A DNA stretch of 64,000 nucleotides from Lachnospiraceae bacterium (GTDB taxonomy: Bacteria; Bacillota; Clostridia; Lachnospirales; Lachnospiraceae). Position 1 is the stretch's first letter, and each line of letters starts with the position of its first letter. The translations under genes and the position numbers were made by a program. Shown one piece after another: positions 33,699 through 40,639 of this stretch. The notes beneath the pieces were generated by a model, which was not told the DNA's origin, made no database searches, and worked only from the letters and a program-made list of their open reading frames with translations. The stretch covers positions 2,391,501 through 2,455,500 of the forward strand of contig CP107199.1 in the NCBI GenBank assembly GCA_025758065.1, read 5' to 3'.

Positions 33699-34574
33699 AT
33701 GACAAATGAGCAGCTGGCGGCCAGAATCCGGGCCGGTGAGAACGTAGGTAACAATATGGCTGTCCTGTATGACCAGGTAAAGGATTTTATCCACGCTATG
33801 GCTTATAAGTACCATGGTCAGGGAGAACTGGAAGATCTGGAACAGGAGGGCTTTTTAGCACTGTATGATGCAATAGATCACTATGAAGCAGACCAGGGCG
33901 TTAAGTTCCTCACCTATGCAAGCCACTGGATCCGGCAGAGGATGCAGAAGTATATACAGAACACCGGAAGCCCTCTGCGCTTGTCTGCAGGCCGCCAGGA
34001 GGCTATTAGAAAATACCGGAAGTTCTGCACAGAGTTCCAGGCAGAACAGGGCTGCAAGCCCACAGAAGCCGAATTATGCCGCTCTTTATGGCTTACCCTG
34101 GAACAGTTAAGGGAAATACAGTATGATGCCTGTATGACTGCGGTGAAGAGCCTGGACGCACCTATAAAGGGAGCAGAAGGGGAAGAAGATACCACACTGG
34201 GAGAACTGGCGGCCTCTGCCGCGGATCCATGTGAGGAGCTGCTTGACCGCCTGGAACAGGAAGAACTTTGCTCTATCTTATGGCAGTGTGTGGACAGTCT
34301 GCCAGGGAAGCAGCCGGATGTGATCCGCAGCCGGTACAAAGATAACTTGACCATGAAACAATGCGGGCAGTTCTGCGGGATCAGTGAGGCAGAGGTTAGG
34401 AAGCAGCAGTTAAAAGCACTGAGGAGCCTCAGGAGCGGAGAGAACGCAAAGAAGCTCCGGCCGTTCCTTCCGGAAGATGCCTGGATCTATAGTAGCGCTC
34501 TGATCGGGAATGGTGTGGAGCGGTTTAATCATACCTGGACAAGCTCAACGGAGCGAGTGGCGTTGGAACTGTAA
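33699..34574 (+). CDS. Sigma-70-family RNA polymerase sigma factor of the island
   Basis: The 291-residue protein has sigma region 2 (ELEDLEQEGFLALYDAIDHY, then VKFLTYASHWIRQRMQKYI), a region 3-like stretch (KPTEAELCRSLWLT) and a region 4 helix-turn-helix (SRYKDNLTMKQCGQFCGISE). A mobile-element sigma factor next to attR could direct late transcription or respond to a helper phage. CCGGGAGGC precedes it and a terminator follows. The last 40 residues are divergent. Confidence 0.88.
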   Translation: MTNEQLAARIRAGENVGNNMAVLYDQVKDFIHAMAYKYHGQGELEDLEQEGFLALYDAIDHYEADQGVKFLTYASHWIRQRMQKYIQNTGSPLRLSAGRQEAIRKYRKFCTEFQAEQGCKPTEAELCRSLWLTLEQLREIQYDACMTAVKSLDAPIKGAEGEEDTTLGELAASAADPCEELLDRLEQEELCSILWQCVDSLPGKQPDVIRSRYKDNLTMKQCGQFCGISEAEVRKQQLKALRSLRSGENAKKLRPFLPEDAWIYSSALIGNGVERFNHTWTSSTERVALEL

Positions 34575-34591
34575 AATAAATAAGAGAAGCT

Positions 34592-34640
34592 AAAACGCAC
34601 CCGAAAATCCTCTGGCTTGGATCGGGTGCGTTTCTTTGTT
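34592..34640 (+). terminator. Terminator after the sigma-factor gene
   Basis: AAACGCACCCGA (34593-34604) pairs with TCGGGTGCGTTT (34622-34633), then a T-rich tail. Confidence 0.85.
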
Positions 34641-34761
34641 TTCTGATACTGAAATGATACTAAGAAAAAGAATAGAAAATAAATTAGCCTATAATTAATG
34701 AAGAAAAGCCGTAAAAACATAAGAAAAACAGGCGGTAATACAGTTAATAATTGCTTCATGC

Positions 34762-34788
34762 ATATAGTATTGAAAACTATATGACAAG
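34762..34788 (+). repeat. attR, right end of the 9-kb island
   Basis: This is an exact 27-bp copy of attL (25715-25741), starting ATATAGTATTGAAAAC. Flanking bases differ immediately on both sides, so the repeat defines the element's limits. Confidence 0.88.
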
Positions 34789-34980
34789 AGAAAACAGATG
34801 ATTTCCTGAGGGTATTTAAGAAAAATGAGGATATATGGGTCTGCAGCTACAGAAAAGTTAAAATATTAAAAGAAAGTAAAAATGAATAAAGAACTGAAAG
34901 AATAATAAAATAAATAGAATAAAATACACAAAACAAACAAAATACACAAAAAATAAATGCATAAAATGCACAAAAATTAT

Positions 34981-35009
34981 TTGACATACATAGGGAGTAA
35001 TGTTATAAT
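34981..35009 (+). promoter_or_regulatory. Perfect-consensus sigma-A promoter
   Basis: TTGACA (34981-34986), 17 bases, TATAAT (35004-35009) matches the consensus at every position. The predicted transcript begins inside the following inverted repeat. No gene follows directly; the nearest plus-strand gene is the sugar-binding protein beyond the IS110 element. Confidence 0.75.
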
Positions 35010-35012
35010 GCA

Positions 35013-35051
35013 TATAACAATATTTCTGATAATATTAGAAATATTGTTATA
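35013..35051. promoter_or_regulatory. 15-bp inverted repeat at the transcription start, probable operator
   Basis: TATAACAATATTTCT (35013-35027) and its exact complement AGAAATATTGTTATA (35037-35051) surround a 9-base centre. Placed right after the -10 box, it is a likely repressor-binding site or a 5' hairpin. Confidence 0.55.
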
Positions 35052-35300
35052 AATAATATGTAAAAAGCGTGTAGATGGCCCCAAAAGTGAATTGTTTATT
35101 TTAAGCCCCTGATGTGCAGATCATTAGAGTGACCGGGGACGCAGGGGGATGTTATTTTTTGCATACTTGCAAAGATTTACTGGACATGGAATGATATAAA
35201 GGCTATGATGAATATGTAGTTTTGGTAAACAGGGAAATTTATTAAACCGCATTTTTTCTGAAAAGCAGTAGAAGCTGCCAGAGAATAAATTTATGAAAAA

Positions 35301-35365
35301 GATTGTTCTCCCGGGATCTTTCTGCAAAGTCTCACAGATCAGGCACAGGGAGATTTTGGAGAACA
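35301..35365. repeat. Degenerate copy of the 25601-25690 hairpin
   Basis: The left arm TTGTTCTCCCGGGATCTTTC resembles 25602-25620, and the right side has GGAGAACAT at 35357-35365. The arms pair well only at the outer eight bases. It suggests a repeat family in this genome. Confidence 0.45.
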
Positions 35366-35496
35366 TCAGATAAAAAGTCCAGCTAATAAATGTCAATAGA
35401 AAATGGAAAAAAATTTTCTTAAAAAAAGGGTAGGCTGCCCCCTTGGTGAATATATCGTTCTTTTGCAAGAGATTGATTCGTTGGATTTACAGTATT

Positions 35497-36813
35497 TTAT
35501 GCAGCTATATCGCATTTAGCAGCATTGTATTGTTTGATGTGCTCTTGTGGAGTGATGATTTCAAAAGGTTTGTTGTCTCTTAGTATTGCAAATATCATGT
35601 TGCATACTTTATGTGAAACGGCTCCCATTGCTACGAGCTTTGGTTTTGAATCACATTTCTGGAGATAGTATTCACGAAGAACTGGATTTTTAGCTTTTCC
35701 ATTACGGGAAATACTGATACTTTGCAAGGATAATGTGTGAATCACACGTCTGGCAATAGAAGAACCACGCTTAGACATTTGAACCTTGGTGCCTTCAAAT
35801 TTGCCGGATTGTTTCACAGCAGGATCAAGACCAAAATAAGCGAAAAGCTGTTTTGGTTTTGAAAAAGCAGAAAAGTCACCAATTTCGCCCATGATGGTTG
35901 CAGCAGACAAGAAACCAGCACCTTTGAATGTTTCAATCAAATGAACCTGTTTGACAAATTTAGTATCTTCATTTGAATCAACAAGCTTATGAAGCGATTC
36001 AAGAATATCGTTGATTTCTTCATCATATTTACGTATGAAGCTGATATAAAGACGGATACGCTTGATGTTGCTTTCTATGATGTAGCCAAACTGATTTGCA
36101 TCAGTTGCCGCCTGAATGATGGCATTATACTTATTCTGAGCATATGTAAGCCCAAAGCGAGCTGTTGATTTGATGATATCAATAATCTCTTGCTTGTCTG
36201 CTTCAAGAAAAGCTGATGGAGAGGTATAAGTTTCTAACAATGTAAGAGAAGTGTTGATAGTAACCTTGGAAAAGATGCCAAGATACTGTGGAAACGCCAT
36301 GCGTAATTCACCCTGAAGCTTATTCACATAGGCACTGCGATTATCCATTAAATCGTAGTATTCACGGCATAGGTTACGGCAGTTTAGGGCAAGATCTGAT
36401 GGCATAAGTGAAACCTTTAAATCCGGTTTCAAGCCAACCAAAGCAGCTTTTTTTGAATCAAAACGATCATTATGCACTTTTCGGATGTTGATGTTTGTGC
36501 TATTCTTAGTGATGATAGGATTAATAACGGAGCAGTTAAAACCCTTATCACGAAGATAGCAGAAGAGTGGGTAATGATAAATTCCCGTGGATTCGAGGAA
36601 AATGCGACTTTCCAAAGAATACAACTCTTCTGCTTCTTTTATTTTAGAAACAGCGGTTGTAAGGGAATCAATACTGTTATGCAGGATTTTGTAAGGTTTT
36701 CCTACGAATTGTTGGTTTGGAAGTGCGATAGACATCCATGAGAAGTCAGCACCGACATCAATACCAACAGAGATGAATAATTCATCAAGATTAAAAATAA
36801 CTTTGTTTGACAT
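35497..36813 (-). CDS. IS110-family transposase (DEDD recombinase)
   Basis: The 438-residue protein has the N-terminal RuvC-like DEDD domain (SVGIDVGADFSWMSIALPNQ, then IFLESTGIYHYPLFCYL, and VHNDRFDSKKAALVGL with the paired Asp) and the C-terminal transposase_20 domain (LIETFKGAGFLSAATIMGEI, then YFGLDPAVKQSGK with the catalytic Ser region). IS110 elements move through RNA-guided recombination. The ATG at 36813 follows AAAGGAG; an upstream extension lacks a ribosome site. It is intact. Confidence 0.92.
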   Translation of the reverse strand: MSNKVIFNLDELFISVGIDVGADFSWMSIALPNQQFVGKPYKILHNSIDSLTTAVSKIKEAEELYSLESRIFLESTGIYHYPLFCYLRDKGFNCSVINPIITKNSTNINIRKVHNDRFDSKKAALVGLKPDLKVSLMPSDLALNCRNLCREYYDLMDNRSAYVNKLQGELRMAFPQYLGIFSKVTINTSLTLLETYTSPSAFLEADKQEIIDIIKSTARFGLTYAQNKYNAIIQAATDANQFGYIIESNIKRIRLYISFIRKYDEEINDILESLHKLVDSNEDTKFVKQVHLIETFKGAGFLSAATIMGEIGDFSAFSKPKQLFAYFGLDPAVKQSGKFEGTKVQMSKRGSSIARRVIHTLSLQSISISRNGKAKNPVLREYYLQKCDSKPKLVAMGAVSHKVCNMIFAILRDNKPFEIITPQEHIKQYNAAKCDIAA

Positions 36814-36864
36814 GAGCGATAGCTCCTTTCTGATAGGAATCCATTTCCAATCTGGCAGGTACAC

Positions 36865-37115
36865 AACCTAGCGCGTTATTCGGGTATTGCCTTCCGGCTC
36901 CCAACCAGCTAAAACATAAAACCCTGTCGAATGGACTAATTGACTTTCTTGTAGGTATCAGTCACAGAAGTGACTTCCCAAGGAGGCGAACATTCTTTGT
37001 CCTATCCTAAGAGATAATACCTTATGTTTTATCTAGTGTCTATCAGGAACCGTCAGACATGATAATTATTATGGATAACATCTGATGAAGGAGGAATCCC
37101 TTCTTCTGTTATCTG
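36865..37115 (-). ncRNA. Candidate IS110 bridge RNA in the 5' noncoding end
   Basis: About 250 bases upstream of the transposase start lack an open frame but fold strongly. A GATAACA (37074-37080)/TGTTATC (37107-37113) stem carries an inner GAAGG/CCTTC stem, AGTCAC/GTGACT closes a 4-base loop at 36960-36975, and there is a GCC/GGC hairpin near 36889-36898. In IS110-group elements this noncoding end encodes the bridge RNA that pairs with target and donor DNA. Exact ends and guide loops are not resolved. Confidence 0.5.
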
Positions 37116-37183
37116 ATTTATAGAAACTTATTAACCAAGTAGTCTTGATTGACTACACCATTATTATACTAGGAGGAAACAAC

Positions 37184-38620
37184 ATGAAGAAAAGAACAAT
37201 GGTAATGGCATTGACTGCAGTTGCAGTAGCAGGAGCGCTGACAGCCTGTGGCGGCGGCACAAAGGATAATAGCGGTGCTGCAGCTGACACAAAGGCAGCT
37301 GAGTCCAAGGAAGCAGGTAAGACAGAGGAAACCAGCGCGGAAGCTTCTGAGGAAAAGAAAGTATTCCCGGCTGGTACTGTAACTGTATATGCAATGGGAA
37401 ATCCGCAGTACAGACAGCAGTGGTTTGAAACCTGGCTGGATAATCACAGAGATATTGCTCCGGATGTTAAGATTGAATTTGTACAGACAAAAGGCACTGC
37501 TGATATCCGTGAGAAGATCACTATGACTGCGCTTTCTGGTGCTACCGATGATCTTCCGGATGCAGCTATGTTAGACCCGGTTACTATACAGGATCTTTCA
37601 AAAGCAGGCTTATTAAAGGATGAAACAGAATATCTGACCCCACTCCTTGACAAAATGGTAGACGGGGCAACCGCAGATGCTACTATCGGTGGTCATATTT
37701 ATGCGCTTCCTGATTCTGTAAGACCTCAGGTTCTGTTCTATAACAAGGCTATTTTTGATGAGTACGGCATTGATCCGGAGATGATGAAGACCATGGACGG
37801 CTACATCGAAGCAGGACGTCAGTTAAAGGAAAAGAGCAACGGAGAAGTTTACTTATCCTATATTGATCCAACCAGCAAGACCTGGAGATATTGGGGACGC
37901 CGTGGTTTAATGCCATCTGCAGGCGCAAGGATCTGGGATGAGAACGGCGAAGTTGTGATCGGTTCTGATGAAGGAACCAAAAAAGCATTAGGTGCCTTGG
38001 ATACTATGAATACAGAAGGACTTCTGTTAAAGACAACTATTATGGAACCTGCTCTGTATGACGCAATCAACAAAAAGCAGGTTGCAACTTTCTGTATCGG
38101 CGCTTTCTGGGATGAATTCATGCGTAAGAACTGCGAAGCTACCAAGGGTGACTGGAGAGTTATGTCTGCACCTGAATTTGAAGGCGTAAATAAAGCAGGT
38201 GCTCCTGTTTCACAGTACATGGCCATCATTGAAAAGGGTGACAATCCATATTCTGAACTGTTCCGTATGATGTGGTATGATTTTACCTTTGATGGAGAAG
38301 CAAAAGAAGAGTGGGTTAAGTCTATGGAAGCACAGAATGCTCCTTATTCCAACCCAGTTTCCAAAGAACTGTTACAGTCTGATTTCTGGAAAGAACCATC
38401 TGAGTTTTATGGTGGAATGTCCTTCCGTGAAATGGAAGGCAAGTGCCTGGAAAATGGTGCAGAGAACCTGGTTGTAACTCCACAGGATGCAGAGGCAGAT
38501 GAGATCATTTCTGCAGAATTAGAGAATTACGTTGCAGGTAACCAGACCATGGATGAAGCGATTGCAAACATGGACAAGAACTTAAAAGCTAAGATCGGAA
38601 AAGCTGAGATCGTTCAGTAA
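37184..38620 (+). CDS. Sugar ABC transporter substrate-binding lipoprotein
   Basis: The 478-residue precursor has a signal peptide with lipobox ALTAC and a low-complexity linker rich in Ala/Glu/Lys. A family-1 extracellular solute-binding domain follows (TVTVYAMGNPQYRQQWFETW, later GGHIYALPDSVRPQVLFYNK). It should capture a sugar or oligosaccharide for the two permeases downstream. No ATPase gene is present, so a shared MsmK-like ATPase elsewhere is expected. CTAGGAGG precedes the ATG at 37184. Confidence 0.9.
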   Translation: MKKRTMVMALTAVAVAGALTACGGGTKDNSGAAADTKAAESKEAGKTEETSAEASEEKKVFPAGTVTVYAMGNPQYRQQWFETWLDNHRDIAPDVKIEFVQTKGTADIREKITMTALSGATDDLPDAAMLDPVTIQDLSKAGLLKDETEYLTPLLDKMVDGATADATIGGHIYALPDSVRPQVLFYNKAIFDEYGIDPEMMKTMDGYIEAGRQLKEKSNGEVYLSYIDPTSKTWRYWGRRGLMPSAGARIWDENGEVVIGSDEGTKKALGALDTMNTEGLLLKTTIMEPALYDAINKKQVATFCIGAFWDEFMRKNCEATKGDWRVMSAPEFEGVNKAGAPVSQYMAIIEKGDNPYSELFRMMWYDFTFDGEAKEEWVKSMEAQNAPYSNPVSKELLQSDFWKEPSEFYGGMSFREMEGKCLENGAENLVVTPQDAEADEIISAELENYVAGNQTMDEAIANMDKNLKAKIGKAEIVQ

Positions 38621-38643
38621 TCCAGAAGATTATTTATAAGCAG

Positions 38644-38674
38644 CCAGGCGGTTTACTTACAGAAGACCGCCTGG
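38644..38674 (+). promoter_or_regulatory. Intercistronic hairpin
   Basis: CCAGGCGGT (38644-38652) pairs exactly with ACCGCCTGG (38666-38674), with no T-run after it. Such hairpins behind binding-protein genes usually stabilise that part of the mRNA and lower permease expression. Confidence 0.6.
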
Positions 38675-38698
38675 TGTTATTGAAGGAGGAGGTAGAGC

Positions 38699-39577
38699 AT
38701 GCTTAAGACACTGAAAAAGTATAAGGCTCCCTATCTGTTTATTTTGCCCTTTTTTATCCTGTTTTTCGTATTTCAGCTGGTTCCTACCATCTGGACATTC
38801 TATATCAGCTTTACTGACTGGAAAGGAATAGGAGATCCGCAGTTTAGTGGTCTGGGCAATTACAAAAAAATGATGGTTGACAACATGTTCTGGGAGTCCC
38901 TGGGAAATACAGTTGTTTATTGGCTGACTGGCCTCGTCTTTATTTTATTCTGCGCACTGCTGATCGCGTGTCTGTTAAACAGCCGTTTTTTAAAAAGCAA
39001 CAGTGCAAGGGCGTTTTTTAAAACAGCGACATTTCTGCCTAATATCTGCGCAGCGATTGCTATGGGACTTATTTTCCGCATGCTGTTTGATGAAAATGTT
39101 GGTTTATTTAATGAACTGCTTACCATGTTTGGTGGCAGCAAGATCCCGTGGCTTACAAGTACCACATATTCTAAGGTCCCGGTCATTATGTTAAATGTAT
39201 GGAGATATACTCCATGGTTTACCATGATCTTATTATCAGGCCTTTTAAATATTTCAAAGGACTATTATGAGGCAGCAACTGTGGACGGCGCAAATGGTAT
39301 CCAGCAGTTCTGGTATATTACACTGCCTTCTTTAAAAAATATCTTATTCTTCTGTTCAGTGACCTTAACGGTAGATATGTGGAAGCTGTTTAATGAGTCA
39401 TATATTCTTCCGGGTCCTGGTACATCCAATACATCCCTGTTCCAGTATATGTACGAATCTGGTTTCAATGTATTTAACATGGGATATGCATCTGCTATTG
39501 GCGTAGTGTTGATCCTGATCCTGATCGTTATTTCTGTGATCCAGTTTATCGTACGTCATAAGCAGGGAGAAATTTAG
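38699..39577 (+). CDS. Sugar ABC transporter permease (MalF-type)
   Basis: The 292-residue protein has six predicted membrane segments, starting with LFILPFFILFFVFQLVPTIW. The cytoplasmic EAA loop, which docks the ATPase, reads YYEAATVDGANGIQQFWYIT. GGAGGAGG lies upstream of the ATG. It pairs with the next gene to form the channel. Confidence 0.92.
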   Translation: MLKTLKKYKAPYLFILPFFILFFVFQLVPTIWTFYISFTDWKGIGDPQFSGLGNYKKMMVDNMFWESLGNTVVYWLTGLVFILFCALLIACLLNSRFLKSNSARAFFKTATFLPNICAAIAMGLIFRMLFDENVGLFNELLTMFGGSKIPWLTSTTYSKVPVIMLNVWRYTPWFTMILLSGLLNISKDYYEAATVDGANGIQQFWYITLPSLKNILFFCSVTLTVDMWKLFNESYILPGPGTSNTSLFQYMYESGFNVFNMGYASAIGVVLILILIVISVIQFIVRHKQGEI

Positions 39578-39592
39578 GAAAGGAGAACTGAC

Positions 39593-40426
39593 ATGAATCA
39601 TAAAAAAGCAATGTCTTCTGTGATCACATATGGGGTATTGGTGCTGATCACCATTATATGTCTGTTCCCTATTGTGTGGATGTGCCTGATCTCTATTAAA
39701 GATACTTCTGAAAGTATTACAGGCTTTAACTCAATTCTTGTAACCCATCCTACATTGGGCAATTTCAAGCGGTTGTTTGAAATGATCCCTGTAGGCCAGA
39801 ATACATTTAACAGTGTATTTACTACCATTATGGGTACTGTAACATCTTTGTTTTTCTGCGCACTGGCTGGTTTTGCTTTTGCGAAGTATAAATTTCCGGG
39901 AAAAACAGTTTTATTCTATTTTGTAATTGCTACTATGTTAGTGCCTCCGGAAGTTGGTTCTGTACCGCTGTTTATCATTATGAAAAAAGTGGGATTGATC
40001 AACAGCCTCTGGTCACTGATCATTCCGAGAATAGCCACAGCCGTTGGTATATTCTACATGAACCAGTATATCACAGATGTGCCGGATGAACTGGTAGAGG
40101 CGGCAAGAATCGATGGCTGCAGTGATTTTGGCATTTTCATGAAGGTTATTCTCCCGGTTATCAAGCCTGCTATGGCTTCCTGGGGTGCAATTACACTGAT
40201 TGCAAGATGGAACGACTTCTTTTGGCCATTACTTTATTTAAGAAAACAGGCAAAATACACACTGATGGTAACTATTTCCCTGCTGCCGGTCAGTGAAGGT
40301 TTATCTACTCCATGGCCTGTTATCCTTGCAGGTACAACATTAGTCATCATTCCTATTATTGTACTGTATCTGATCCTGGAGCGTTTCCAGAAGGCTGGTA
40401 TGATGGAAGGCGCTGTAAAGGGTTAA
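39593..40426 (+). CDS. Sugar ABC transporter permease (MalG-type)
   Basis: The 277-residue protein has six predicted membrane segments and the EAA loop DELVEAARIDGCSDFGIFMK near residue 163, the MalG half of a CUT1 sugar importer. It starts 15 bases after its partner behind AGGAAAGGAG. It is the last gene of the operon and is followed by a terminator. Confidence 0.92.
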   Translation: MNHKKAMSSVITYGVLVLITIICLFPIVWMCLISIKDTSESITGFNSILVTHPTLGNFKRLFEMIPVGQNTFNSVFTTIMGTVTSLFFCALAGFAFAKYKFPGKTVLFYFVIATMLVPPEVGSVPLFIIMKKVGLINSLWSLIIPRIATAVGIFYMNQYITDVPDELVEAARIDGCSDFGIFMKVILPVIKPAMASWGAITLIARWNDFFWPLLYLRKQAKYTLMVTISLLPVSEGLSTPWPVILAGTTLVIIPIIVLYLILERFQKAGMMEGAVKG

Positions 40427-40470
40427 GCAGGTTAAATTTTGACCCTGGTATCTCAGAAATATTAAAATCA

Positions 40471-40517
40471 AAAAGCCATGTTTCAGACTGCATAAAAATG
40501 CCTGGAACATGGCTTTT
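40471..40517 (+). terminator. Terminator of the sugar transporter operon
   Basis: AAAAGCCATGTT (40471-40482) pairs with AACATGGCTTTT (40506-40517), ending in four T. A second partial GAACATGGCT copy follows. Confidence 0.8.
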
Positions 40518-40639
40518 GTGGAACATGGCTCTGAAAAGGCACAGACAGCTGGTTTAGTAAGTCTGCTTGCGGGATTTATAGGTCTATGGTAAAATGAGCC
40601 CAGAGAAAAACAAGTGATACTAAAGGCGGTACAAAAAAT

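Larger units (their letters stand above)
25715..34788 (+). mobile_element. Integrated 9-kb capsid-encoding phage-satellite-like element
   Basis: A perfect 27-bp direct repeat bounds the segment. Inside are an integrase next to attL, a divergent repressor/Cro-like pair, an Xis-like protein, a primase-polymerase/helicase with iteron-like repeats, small unknown genes, a structured RNA candidate, scaffold- and capsid-like genes and a sigma factor beside attR. No terminase, portal, head-tail, tail, lysis or relaxase gene is recognisable. It is neither a full prophage nor a conjugative element; a satellite carrying its own capsid is the best fit. Confidence 0.8.
34789..35496. other. AT-rich intergenic stretch without a gene
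   Basis: No convincing coding region is present. It holds a consensus promoter (34981-35009), a large inverted repeat (35013-35051), a terminator-like hairpin (CCCCTG near 35107 with CAGGGG near 35142, then a T-rich run to 35160) and a hairpin related to 25601-25690. It ends at the IS110 transposase gene. Confidence 0.5.

Noticed and set aside
35124..35468. 114-residue open frame on the minus strand
   Set aside because: No ribosome site, composition typical of AT-rich noncoding DNA (Phe/Lys/Ile-rich), and it overlaps hairpins.
37145..37183. Possible promoter TTGATT...TATACT and palindrome GTAGTC/GACTAC directly before the sugar-binding-protein gene
   Set aside because: Spacing between the boxes is only 14 bases and the start point would fall within the ribosome site, so it is not a usable sigma-A promoter; the palindrome alone is too short to call an operator.
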